The position numbers were made by a program, and so were the translations under genes. 18,772 bases of DNA from WACF01 sp040880205. Its GTDB lineage: Bacteria > Pseudomonadota > Gammaproteobacteria > Pseudomonadales > Cellvibrionaceae. The notes under the pieces are model-generated. The model saw only the letters and a list, made by a program, of their open reading frames with translations. It had not been told where the DNA came from and ran no database searches. The first letter of the stretch is position 1, and each line of letters starts with the position of its first letter. The DNA is taken from positions 1 through 18,772 of the forward strand of contig JBBDIU010000101.1 in assembly GCA_040880205.1 (NCBI GenBank), given 5' to 3'. Below, piece by piece: positions 6,839 through 13,956 of the stretch.

Positions 6839-6866
6839 TTCACTATTCACTATTCACCATTCATCT
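6839..6866. repeat. Heptamer array TTCACTA / TTCACCA / TTCATCT, four units
   Basis: The units are TTCACTA, TTCACTA, TTCACCA and TTCATCT in exact 7-nt register. The last unit contains the stop codon of acs (TGA on the minus strand, 6861-6863). Confidence 0.85.
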
Positions 6867-8801
6867 ATTAACCCTATTCTCAATCAAATCCTCCACCACC
6901 GCCGGATCCGCCAGCGTGGAGGTATCGCCCAGATTATCCAGTTCGTTGGCGGCAATTTTGCGTAGAATGCGGCGCATTATTTTGCCGGAACGGGTTTTTG
7001 GCAGGCCCGGCGCCCATTGAATGAAATCCGGTTTGGCGATGGGACCAATTTCCTGGACGCACAAATCGATAAGTTCTTTTCGCAACGCGTCGCTGGGTTC
7101 ACTGCCGCTCATCAAGGTGACATAGGCGTAAATCGCCTGGCCCTTCACGGAATGCGGGCAACCCACCACCGCCGCTTCGGAAACGCTTTTATGCAGTACC
7201 AGGGCGCTTTCCACTTCCGCTGTTCCCATGCGATGACCGCTGACGTTAAGCACGTCGTCAACCCGGCCGGTTATCCAGTAATAGCCGTCCTCGTCGCGAC
7301 GCGCGCCGTCACCGGTGAAGTAGTAACCCTTGTAGGTACTGAAATAGGTTTGCACACAGCGTTCGTGATCGCCATAGACGGTGCGTATCTGCGCCGGCCA
7401 GGAGCTTTTTATCGCAAGGTTGCCGGAACAAGCGCCTGTGAGTTCCATGCCTTCGCTGTCCAGAATCACCGGTTCGACGCCGAAGAAAGGCAAGGTGGCG
7501 GAGCCGGGTTTCAAATCGATCGCGCCGGGCAGAGGCGTTAACATATGCCCTCCCGTTTCCGTTTGCCACCAGGTGTCGACAATGGGACAGCGGGACTCGC
7601 CCACCACCTGGTAGTACCATTCCCAGGCTTCGGGATTAATTGGTTCGCCGACCGTTCCCAGAATGCGCAAGGACTTTCGCGAGGTGCGCGTCACATAGTC
7701 GTTGCCGGCGCCCATCAATGCACGCAAGGCGGTGGGGGCGGTGTAATAAATGTTTACCTTGTGCTTATCCACTACCTCCCAGTGGCGCGAAGCGGTGGGG
7801 TAATTGGGAACGCCTTCAAACATTAGGGTAACCGCGCCATTGGCAAGCGGGCCGTAAACGATGTAAGTGTGGCCTGTTACCCAACCCACATCAGCGGTAC
7901 ACCAATAGATTTCACCCTCATGATAATCGAAGGTATACTTATGGGTCATGGCAGCCTGCAACAAATAGCCGCCGATGGTGTGCAACACGCCTTTGGGTTT
8001 GCCGGTGGAACCGGAGGTGTAAAGAATAAATAACGGATCTTCGGCGTCCATGGATTCCGCTTCGCAGTTCGCATCGGCCTTCGCCACCGCCTCGTGATAC
8101 CAAATGTCGCGTTCGTTCCGCCAGTCGATCTTGCCACCGGTGCGTTGCGTTACCAGACAGGTGTGTACGTTCGGGCACTTGGCCAATGCTTTATCGGCAT
8201 TTTGCTTGAGCGGAATTATTTTTCCGCCGCGCACGCCTTCATCAGCGGTAATCAACACCCGGCAATCGGAATCAAGAATACGGTCTTTCAACGCTTCGGG
8301 CGAAAACCCGCCGAACACCACCGAGTGAACCGCCCCGACGCGCGCACAGGCGAGCATGGCGTAGGCCGCCTCGGGGATCATCGGCATGTAAATGCAAACG
8401 CGATCACCTTTTTTAACGCCGCGGTCCTTTAATACATTGGCGAGTTTGCACACCGCCTGGTGCAACTCGGCGTAGGTAATTGTTTTGTCATCCTTGGGGT
8501 CGTCGCCTTCCCAAATAATCGCGGTTTGTTTGGCCCGCTCGGGTAGATGGCGATCGATGCAATTGGTGGTGACATTGAGTTTGCCACCATCAAACCATTT
8601 GGCTTCACCCTTGGCGAAATCGAATTCGCGAACAGTATTCCAGCGCTTGTCCCAGGTCAGAAATTCCTCCGCCTGCTCCGCCCAAAAGTCATCCGGCGAT
8701 TCAATGGAGCGCTGATACAGTTTTTCATAACGCTCTTTGTTGATGTGCGCGTTAGCGGCTATTTCGGCGGGCACGGGGTGAAGCTTCGGATTCTCGGACA
8801 T
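6861..8801 (-). CDS. acs: Acetyl-CoA synthetase (acetate-CoA ligase)
   Basis: The enzyme activates acetate with ATP to acetyl-AMP and then forms acetyl-CoA, in the cytosol. The 646-residue product matches family length. Visible motifs are the N-terminal ACAS region (YEKLYQRSIESPDDFW, FDGGKLNVTTNCIDRHL), the AMP-binding loop YTSGSTGKPKG, the TWWQTETGG region, the hinge TGDGARRDEDGYYWITGR and PKTRSGKIMRR with catalytic K607, the lysine acetylated in well-studied Acs proteins. I chose ATG 8801, after GAGAGG; the frame stays open upstream but without protein-like sequence. The order panC-panD-acs resembles Pseudomonas, where pgi lies between panD and acs. The stop codon lies inside a heptamer array, and the leader carries a 14-bp triple repeat. 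Confidence 0.98.
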   Translation of the reverse strand: MSENPKLHPVPAEIAANAHINKERYEKLYQRSIESPDDFWAEQAEEFLTWDKRWNTVREFDFAKGEAKWFDGGKLNVTTNCIDRHLPERAKQTAIIWEGDDPKDDKTITYAELHQAVCKLANVLKDRGVKKGDRVCIYMPMIPEAAYAMLACARVGAVHSVVFGGFSPEALKDRILDSDCRVLITADEGVRGGKIIPLKQNADKALAKCPNVHTCLVTQRTGGKIDWRNERDIWYHEAVAKADANCEAESMDAEDPLFILYTSGSTGKPKGVLHTIGGYLLQAAMTHKYTFDYHEGEIYWCTADVGWVTGHTYIVYGPLANGAVTLMFEGVPNYPTASRHWEVVDKHKVNIYYTAPTALRALMGAGNDYVTRTSRKSLRILGTVGEPINPEAWEWYYQVVGESRCPIVDTWWQTETGGHMLTPLPGAIDLKPGSATLPFFGVEPVILDSEGMELTGACSGNLAIKSSWPAQIRTVYGDHERCVQTYFSTYKGYYFTGDGARRDEDGYYWITGRVDDVLNVSGHRMGTAEVESALVLHKSVSEAAVVGCPHSVKGQAIYAYVTLMSGSEPSDALRKELIDLCVQEIGPIAKPDFIQWAPGLPKTRSGKIMRRILRKIAANELDNLGDTSTLADPAVVEDLIENRVNR

Positions 8802-8819
8802 ACCTCTCTCCCTCACGTT

Positions 8820-8861
8820 GTTCTGTTGATAACGGTGTGTTGTTAACGTTGTATTGGTAAC
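8820..8861 (-). repeat. Three tandem 14-bp repeats in the acs leader
   Basis: On the minus strand GTTACCAATACAAC, GTTAACAACACACC and GTTATCAACAGAAC follow each other without gaps (consensus GTTAnCAAnACAnC), ending 19 bp before the acs start. The period is two heptamers. They could be binding sites for a regulator, a decayed repeat array, or an RNA element. Confidence 0.7.
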
Positions 8862-8939
8862 GCCGAGTTGACAATGTTGCGTCGACAGCGACGTCTTGGC
8901 ACGATGCGCGGGCACATGCCGCGCTGGCGGAATGCCCGC

Positions 8940-8967
8940 ATTGTAACACCGGGGCTTTGCAGCGCAA
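8940..8967 (-). promoter_or_regulatory. Probable acs promoter
   Basis: On the minus strand TTGCGC (8967-8962) and TACAAT (8945-8940) are 16 bp apart. Transcription would begin near 8933, giving a leader of about 130 nt that contains the 14-bp repeats. Confidence 0.55.
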
Positions 8968-9010
8968 TTGAGGGGTGAGGCGTCACGAGTCGCTCGTCGA
9001 ACGACTGGGG

Positions 9011-9029
9011 ATTAGCGACTAGCGACTGA
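9011..9029. repeat. Short AGCGACT heptamer array over the panD stop codon
   Basis: ATTAGCGACTAGCGACTGA holds two exact AGCGACT units (9014-9027) and a partial one. The same 18 bp, GATTAGCGACTAGCGACT, recurs beside the dnaB stop (10627-10644). The last two codons and the TAG of panD (9019-9021) are read from it. The stretch before it, from 8985, contains further imperfect AGTCGCT-like units. Confidence 0.75.
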
Positions 9030-9417
9030 TTTTAAGTTCTTTCAATTGTACGGGAATGGTGTTGGCGGTACGCTCGACGCTGTTGTCGGCGTTGAGGTAA
9101 ACCAGCTTGGGTTTGAAGTTGACCGCTTCTTGTTCGTCGAACTGGCCGTAGGCCGCGATAATAATGCGGTCACCTACCTGGACTTTGCGGGCCGCGGCGC
9201 CATTCATGGAGATAGTCCCCGAGCCGGGCTCGGCCAGGATGACGTAGGTGGTGAGCCGTTCGCCGTTGTTGACGTTGTAAATATCGATCTGCTCAAACTC
9301 GCGCAGGCCGGCCAGTTCCACCAGATTCGCATCAATTGCACAGGAGCCGTCATACCACAGCTCGGCCTGGGTCACGCTGGCCATGTGCAATTTACCTTTT
9401 AGTAAGGTTGAAATCAT
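9019..9417 (-). CDS. panD: Aspartate 1-decarboxylase
   Basis: It makes beta-alanine from aspartate for pantothenate and CoA synthesis. The 132-residue proenzyme has the conserved opening (LLKGKLH, VTQAELWYDGSCAID), the self-cleavage site G24-S25 that gives the pyruvoyl group, and the conserved IDIYNVNNGERLTTYVI and NGAAARKVQVGDRIIIAAY blocks. The length is near that of E. coli PanD (126 aa). ATG 9417 follows GAGAGGAC. It lies 102 bp downstream of panC on the same strand, so the two genes supplying and using beta-alanine are probably co-transcribed. panB, often adjacent, is not in the window. The two C-terminal residues and stop codon come from a heptamer repeat. Confidence 0.97.
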   Translation of the reverse strand: MISTLLKGKLHMASVTQAELWYDGSCAIDANLVELAGLREFEQIDIYNVNNGERLTTYVILAEPGSGTISMNGAAARKVQVGDRIIIAAYGQFDEQEAVNFKPKLVYLNADNSVERTANTIPVQLKELKISR

Positions 9418-9519
9418 AATGTCCTCTCGGGTGAATTCTCAAACCGCCTCGTCAAGAGCCAGCCTATTTTGCATCTATTTTGACCCCGTTCAACCGAAAT
9501 TTCGCCGCCTGGGGCCTTA

Positions 9520-10368
9520 TTACAAAGTAAGCGACACGTTGTCGATTAATCGGGCCGACTGGGTGTACATGGCCCCCAGTACCGTGATCTCCCGGTCGTC
9601 GTGGGCCGCGGGCTCCAGCGTTTTGCTGTTGCAGACACTCAGGTAGTCCACCTTGAAACCCGCCGCCTCGATCTGCTGGCCGGCTGTGGCTTCCAGGGCC
9701 AGGAAGTCCCGCTCGCCCTGCAGGATGGCGTCCCGCACCCAATTGAGACTCGTATTCAACTGGGCGACACCTGGGCGCTCCTCGGGCGTGATATAGCTGT
9801 TGCGCGAACTCATGGCCAGGCCATCGGTCTCGCGGAATATCTCGCCGGCAGTGATTTTCACCGGGATGCACAAGTCTTCGACCATACGCCGAATAAGTGC
9901 CAATTGCTGAAAATCCTTGATGCCGAACACCGCCTCGTCCGGCTGAACGATATTGAACAACTTGGTCACTACCGTCGTGACTCCTTCAAAGTGCCCTGGT
10001 CGGCTGGCACCGCAGAGGACGTCGGTCATAGTGGGCACTACTACCCGGGTCTGCTCCGCCATGCCGTTGGGGTAGATTTCCTTTTCATCCGGGTAAAAAA
10101 GGTAATCACATTCCGCCTCTTGCAGCTTGGCGATGTCGGCCTCATAGGTTCGGGGATACTTGTCCCAGTCCTCGTGCAAGCCAAACTGCATGGGATTCAC
10201 GAAAATGCTGACCACCACCACATCGCAGTGCTGCCGGGCGATCTTCACAAGCTCGATATGGGCCCGGTGCAAATTTCCCATGGTCGGCACAAAACCAATG
10301 GTTCGCCCCCGGGCACGCTCTCCGGCCAAGGCTTCACGGACCGAGGCCACGTGATGGAAGATCTGCAT
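9520..10368 (-). CDS. panC: Pantothenate synthetase (pantoate-beta-alanine ligase)
   Basis: It condenses pantoate and beta-alanine using ATP, via a pantoyl-adenylate. The 282-residue product has the family landmarks VPTMGNLH at the start, VVVSIFVNPMQF, ASRPGHFEGVTTVVTKL, KDFQQL and DGLAMSSRN. Departures from the usual motifs are seen: the HxGH-like element reads HRAH (Gly to Ala), the segment usually read as FGEKDxQQ reads FGIKDFQQ, and NPTQF reads NPMQF. The two histidines, the KDxQQ lysine and the SSRN residues are kept, so the enzyme is probably active. ATG 10368 follows a purine-rich GGGAGC. The gene is followed by panD. Upstream is a structured non-coding segment next to dnaB instead of panB. 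Confidence 0.97.
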   Translation of the reverse strand: MQIFHHVASVREALAGERARGRTIGFVPTMGNLHRAHIELVKIARQHCDVVVVSIFVNPMQFGLHEDWDKYPRTYEADIAKLQEAECDYLFYPDEKEIYPNGMAEQTRVVVPTMTDVLCGASRPGHFEGVTTVVTKLFNIVQPDEAVFGIKDFQQLALIRRMVEDLCIPVKITAGEIFRETDGLAMSSRNSYITPEERPGVAQLNTSLNWVRDAILQGERDFLALEATAGQQIEAAGFKVDYLSVCNSKTLEPAAHDDREITVLGAMYTQSARLIDNVSLTL

Positions 10369-10432
10369 ACACTGCTCCCGCTCCCGGCGTAACTGTTACC
10401 AAATGACCGAACTGCTCAGAATGTGGCCGGCG

Positions 10433-10461
10433 ATAATACACAAGACTGTTACTGTTGTACA
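10433..10461 (-). promoter_or_regulatory. Possible panCD promoter
   Basis: On the minus strand TGTACA (10461-10456) and TATTAT (10438-10433) are 17 bp apart, about 60 bp before the panC start. The -35 matches the consensus at four of six bases. Confidence 0.45.
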
Positions 10462-10470
10462 CATGGCCGG

Positions 10471-10492
10471 CCCCGCAGGGGCTCCTGCGGGG
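10471..10492. repeat. Perfect 9-bp GC-rich hairpin
   Basis: CCCCGCAGG (10471-10479), loop GGCT, CCTGCGGGG (10484-10492). It touches the left arm of the inverted heptamer repeat at 10493. No T-run follows on either strand. It resembles REP-type palindromes in form but could also slow transcription after dnaB. Confidence 0.6.
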
Positions 10493-10644
10493 AGTCGCTA
10501 GTCGCTAATCTCTAGTCGCTAGTAAGAAAAAACAAGGATCCATTTACTGTTGCGGGACGGCGGCGCTGGAGGAGGCGGCTGTCCAATCTCCGGCGCCAGG
10601 GGGGCGGGTTTTGACTAGTGACTAGAGATTAGCGACTAGCGACT
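10493..10644. repeat. 152-bp unit with 31-bp inverted termini made of heptamers
   Basis: The left arm 10493-10523 is four heptamers plus three bases (AGTCGCT twice, AATCTCT, AGTCGCT, AGT). The right arm 10614-10644 is its reverse complement with one mismatch. The 90-nt interior contains an inner 10-bp stem with one G-T pair (10562-10571 with 10588-10597). The segment CTCCGGCGCCAGG (10588-10600) repeats 13 bp of the end of dnaB (10671-10683). The unit starts 5 bp after the dnaB stop. It may be a miniature mobile element or two opposed heptamer arrays that fold together. Confidence 0.7.
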
Positions 10645-10649
10645 CGTTT

Positions 10650-12074
10650 TTAATATTCCTGACTAAAATACTCCGGCGCCAGGTTCTCGAAGCGGGTGTA
10701 CTGCCCCACCCAGGCCGTCCGGCAGGTACCGATTTCGCCGTTGCGCTGCTTGCCGATAATCAGCTCGGCAATGCCCTTGTCCGGGCTTTCCTCGTTGTAG
10801 TATTCATCGCGGTAGATGAACATGACGATGTCCGCGTCCTGTTCGATGGCGCCGGATTCCCGCAGGTCCGAGTTAAGAGGGCGCTTGTTGGGACGCTGCT
10901 CCACGCCGCGGTTGAGCTGTGACAGAGCAATAACCGGGCAGTCGTATTCCTTGGCCAGGGCTTTCAATGAGCGGGAGATTTCGGAAATTTCCTGGGTGCG
11001 GCCATCGCTGCTGCCGCCGGTGTGCATAAGCTGGATATAGTCCACCACAATCATGGCCGGGTTGCCGTGCTCGCGGGCGATGCGGCGGGTGCGGGCCTTC
11101 AGGTCCTGGGGCGTCAAGCCCGGCGTATCGTCGATAAACAGCGGGCGATCCTTCATTTTGCCGACCGCGGCGGACAGCTTGGGCCAATCCTCTTCGGTCA
11201 ATTTGCCATTGCGAATCTTGGTTTGATTGATGCGACCGATGGAGGACAGCATCCGCACCACCAGGGATTGCGCCGGCATTTCCATACTGAACACCAGCAC
11301 CGGCTTGTCCTGCTTGAGAATGGCACTCTCCACAAAATTCAGCGCCAGCGCCGTTTTGCCCATGGAGGGTCGGGCGGCCAATACAATCAGTTCACCGTTC
11401 TGCCAACCGGAGGTGCGGCCGTCCAACTCGGTAAGGCCGGTGCTGAGGCCGGTAATATCGGAATCCGAGGAAAAAAGCTCGTCGATCCGCTCCACGGCAC
11501 CTTTCAGGAGCTCGTTCACGGCGGCGAAACCGCCTTCCTTGGGACGATCTTCCACGATTTCCGCCACCCGACGCTCGGCCAGTTGCAACAATGCCGTGGA
11601 GTCCAGGCCCGCCGGGTTCAGGCTGGAGCGGCTGATCTCATTGGCGGCGGAAATAAGCTGGCGAATGGTGGCGTGATCGCGGACGATTTTTGCGTAGGCG
11701 GTAATGTTGGCGGCACTGGGAGTGTGGGTGGCCATTTCCGCCAGATAGCCGATTCCGCCAATCCGCTCCAGTTCTCCGTAGCGTTCCAAAGTTTCCGACA
11801 GAGTTACCACGTCCAGGGGCTGACTATCCACCGCCAACTCGGTCATCATCCGGAAGATCTGCCGGTGGCTGTCCTTGTAGAAATCATCGGCCGAAATGAG
11901 CTCAGCCACCGCGTCGAAGCGGTTATTGTCCAGCATCAAGCCACCCAGCACCGACTGCTCCGCCTCGATGGAATGGGGCAACGAGCGCTCGCGCGAATTC
12001 TCGGACGAGCCGGTGCCGTCCTCGTCGGGAAAATCGTGGTCGAAATGGTCGGGTAGTTCGGCTTCCATTGACAT
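10650..12074 (-). CDS. dnaB: Replicative DNA helicase
   Basis: The hexameric 5'-3' helicase of the replication fork, 474 residues. The N-terminal domain (LPHSIEAEQSVLGGLMLD onward) is followed by the linker and the RecA-like ATPase with Walker A ARPSMGKT (G239-K240-T241), Walker B aspartate D345 (MIVVDYIQLM), the arginine-rich QLNRGVEQRPNKRP and the SDLRESGAIEQDAD motif. A family-typical acidic extension of about 30 residues precedes the core. Start chosen at ATG 12074, with a second ATG two codons in; neither has a strong ribosome binding site. It follows rplI after a 170-bp gap with a possible -10 box TACAAT at 12188-12183 but a weak -35, so it may have its own promoter. No intein interrupts it. 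Confidence 0.97.
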   Translation of the reverse strand: MSMEAELPDHFDHDFPDEDGTGSSENSRERSLPHSIEAEQSVLGGLMLDNNRFDAVAELISADDFYKDSHRQIFRMMTELAVDSQPLDVVTLSETLERYGELERIGGIGYLAEMATHTPSAANITAYAKIVRDHATIRQLISAANEISRSSLNPAGLDSTALLQLAERRVAEIVEDRPKEGGFAAVNELLKGAVERIDELFSSDSDITGLSTGLTELDGRTSGWQNGELIVLAARPSMGKTALALNFVESAILKQDKPVLVFSMEMPAQSLVVRMLSSIGRINQTKIRNGKLTEEDWPKLSAAVGKMKDRPLFIDDTPGLTPQDLKARTRRIAREHGNPAMIVVDYIQLMHTGGSSDGRTQEISEISRSLKALAKEYDCPVIALSQLNRGVEQRPNKRPLNSDLRESGAIEQDADIVMFIYRDEYYNEESPDKGIAELIIGKQRNGEIGTCRTAWVGQYTRFENLAPEYFSQEY

Positions 12075-12244
12075 GCTAAACGCCGGGTAGAACTAACTTA
12101 TTGATATACTGGTGTTTTTGCCGGGGAAGGCGCAAATGAAAAATCTTCCCACTCCGAGCGAAGAGTCGCCTGGGGTGAGAAGATTGTAACGGTTTTCGCG
12201 TGAGGAAAGCGACCGCGATCTATGACTGATCGAAGCCCGCCCGA

Positions 12245-12691
12245 TTACTCGGCGGCAACGATCAGTTTGATAGTGCGGGTCACATCGGCGTGCAGTTGAA
12301 TATCGATGTCGTATTCGCCCACTTCGCGCAGCGTACCTTCCGGCAAGCGCACTTCGGATTTATTGATTTCCGCACCGGCCGCCGTAACCGCATCGGCGAT
12401 GTCCTTGGTACCAATGGAGCCGAACAGCTTGCCCTCATCGCCGGCATTGGCGGTAATGGTAATGCTCAAGTCTTGCAGTTTTTCCGCACGTTTTTCCGCC
12501 TCGGCTACTTGTTCCGCGGCGGCCGCTTCCAGTTCCGCACGGCGTGCTTCGAATTCCTTCAAATTTTCTTCGGTGGCCGGCACGGCTTTGCCCTGGGGCA
12601 CCAAATAATTACGGCCAAAACCCGCTTTAACGGCGACTTTATCGCCAATCTTGCCGAGCCTGCCAACTTTTTCCAACAGTATGACGTCCAT
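12245..12691 (-). CDS. rplI: 50S ribosomal protein L9
   Basis: The 148-residue product has the diagnostic N-terminal domain (MDVILLEKVGRLGKIGDKVAVKAGFGRNYLVP), a long alanine/glutamate-rich connecting helix (residues about 40-75) and the C-terminal domain (GKLFGSIGTKDIADAV, HADVTRTIKLIV). ATG 12691 is chosen over an upstream in-frame ATG at 12769 because L9 begins M-x-VILLEK and GAGGAAAG precedes it. L9 binds 23S rRNA near the L1 stalk base and helps limit frameshifting. It is the fourth gene of the rpsF operon. The 151-bp gap before it is largely filled with a 13-unit heptamer array, unusual inside a ribosomal protein operon. Confidence 0.98.
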   Translation of the reverse strand: MDVILLEKVGRLGKIGDKVAVKAGFGRNYLVPQGKAVPATEENLKEFEARRAELEAAAAEQVAEAEKRAEKLQDLSITITANAGDEGKLFGSIGTKDIADAVTAAGAEINKSEVRLPEGTLREVGEYDIDIQLHADVTRTIKLIVAAE

Positions 12692-12764
12692 CGTTCTTTC
12701 CTCGCTTTCACTCTGCGCTCCCGCCCGTGGGGGGAACTTTTTAACCTGGCTCAAATGCCAACTA

Positions 12765-12859
12765 TTCACTGTTCACTGTTCACTGTTCACTGTTCACTGT
12801 TCACTGTTCACTGTTCATTGTTCATTGTTCATTGTTCATTGTTCATTGTTCATTGTTCA
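12765..12859. repeat. Longest heptamer array: TTCACTG x7 then TTCATTG x6
   Basis: Thirteen uninterrupted 7-bp units, seven TTCACTG followed by six TTCATTG, end in a partial TTCA. The clean switch between two unit types suggests expansion by slippage or unequal crossing over on either side of one substitution. On the minus strand the first two units supply the last residues and TGA stop of the upstream DUF2232-type gene (12843-12845). Confidence 0.97.
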
Positions 12860-13715
12860 ATTGTGGGCCAAAGCGTCTGCGATAATCCACCCAGGCGTCG
12901 GTAAAACCGATGCTGAATGCCAGCAGAAAAAACGGCTGGAAGATCGACAGCAGGTAAAACAGTATTAGCCAGGCCAGCCCCCCGCCCTTGGCGTAAACAC
13001 GATTGTGCACAATGGCCGCACACACCAGAAACAAGGGCAAGGCCGCCAACATGCCCCAAAAGAACCAGTTGGGGCGAGACACGCAAATAGCGGCAATGCC
13101 AAACAACAGCAACGATTGGGTTTTGCCCAGCCGAAACTGCTGGAACTCTTCCCGAAAGCCGCCCGGATTGTACAGCATCGCCTGCCACCAGCGCCCGATT
13201 ACCAACGCCAACACGCCGTTAAAAGCCACCAGGGCCGCCACAAAACCGGCTATCAGGGTGGTTGTAATGGTAATCGGCTCGCTTAGCTCGGTGCCCTGCT
13301 CCTGCAATCGCGCCCGGGTTTCTTCCTGAATCTGTTGGACTTCGGCAATAAGCTGCTCGTTGAAGCCGGGAAAGCTGAGACCAAACACCAAACCGCCGGT
13401 TGCGCTGAGTACCACCAACCCAATGACGCTAACCGGCCAGATCCCCTGACTGCGCAACACCAATGCGCCACCGATGGCAACCACCAGCACACAAAAGTAA
13501 TAAAAAGCGACTGGCAGACTTTGGGGGTCAACAAAGGTTAACACCACCACCGGCAGCATGGCCCAGCCACCCACGTAAAAACCGTCGAAGCCACCGCGCC
13601 GCAGTGAGACCAGGGCGACAGTGCCGGGGCTGACAAAGGGCACGAATGCGCCCAGCAGCGCGACCATGGCCGCCTGTGCCCGCCCGCGCATAATGAACTC
13701 CGCTAGGGCATGCAC
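12843..13715 (-). CDS. DUF2232 / YybS-like multi-pass membrane protein
   Basis: This 290-residue protein has about eight hydrophobic helices and a charged, probably coiled segment at about residues 120-145 (EVQQIQEETRARLQEQ). The ALAEFIMRGRAQA start and its position between rpsR and rplI match the conserved membrane gene found there in Pseudomonas and relatives, usually annotated as DUF2232. Its function is unknown. The start is taken at ATG 13715, 10 bp after rpsR, because the upstream residues look conserved; the ATG at 13691 has a better ribosome binding site (CGGAG) and is a real alternative. The C-terminal residues NNEQ and the stop are encoded by the heptamer array. Confidence 0.88.
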   Translation of the reverse strand: MHALAEFIMRGRAQAAMVALLGAFVPFVSPGTVALVSLRRGGFDGFYVGGWAMLPVVVLTFVDPQSLPVAFYYFCVLVVAIGGALVLRSQGIWPVSVIGLVVLSATGGLVFGLSFPGFNEQLIAEVQQIQEETRARLQEQGTELSEPITITTTLIAGFVAALVAFNGVLALVIGRWWQAMLYNPGGFREEFQQFRLGKTQSLLLFGIAAICVSRPNWFFWGMLAALPLFLVCAAIVHNRVYAKGGGLAWLILFYLLSIFQPFFLLAFSIGFTDAWVDYRRRFGPQLNNEQ

Positions 13716-13725
13716 AATAGTCGGT

Positions 13726-13953
13726 TTATTCGTGGCTGTCGGTGTAGGGCAGCAGTGCCAGATAGCGCGCGCGCTTAATGGCAGTCGACAGCTGGCGTTG
13801 ATAGCGCGCCTTGGTACCGGTAATACGGCTGGGTACGATCTTGCCTGTTTCGGTGACGTAGGCCTTCAGCGTTTCCAGATCCTTGTAATCGATTTGCTTT
13901 GTGCCTTCGGCGGTAAAGCGGCAAAATTTGCGACGTCGGAAAAATCGAGCCAT
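13726..13953 (-). CDS. rpsR: 30S ribosomal protein S18
   Basis: The 75-residue product has the full S18 pattern: basic start MARFFRRRKFCRF, central IDYKDLETLKAYVTETGKIVPSRITGT, and ARYQRQLSTAIKRARYLALLPY. It binds the small-subunit platform as a complex with S6. ATG 13953 is 3 bp after the rpsF stop, and its ribosome binding site AAGGAG overlaps the last codons of rpsF, implying coupled translation. With S6 it is the expected ligand of the leader motif at 14621-14659. Confidence 0.98.
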   Translation of the reverse strand: MARFFRRRKFCRFTAEGTKQIDYKDLETLKAYVTETGKIVPSRITGTKARYQRQLSTAIKRARYLALLPYTDSHE

Positions 13954-13956
13954 GGC

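Noticed and set aside
8802..8915. Longer N-terminus of acetyl-CoA synthetase from the ATG at 8915
   Set aside because: The extra residues come from the leader with its 14-bp repeats. GAGAGG precedes ATG 8801 and the family begins there.
11022..12056. Long plus-strand frame opposite dnaB
   Set aside because: It is the antisense shadow of a conserved helicase gene, with no start signal and histidine/glycine-rich low-quality sequence.
12765..12859. CRISPR array
   Set aside because: The unit is 7 bp with no spacers and there are no cas genes. It is a simple tandem repeat.
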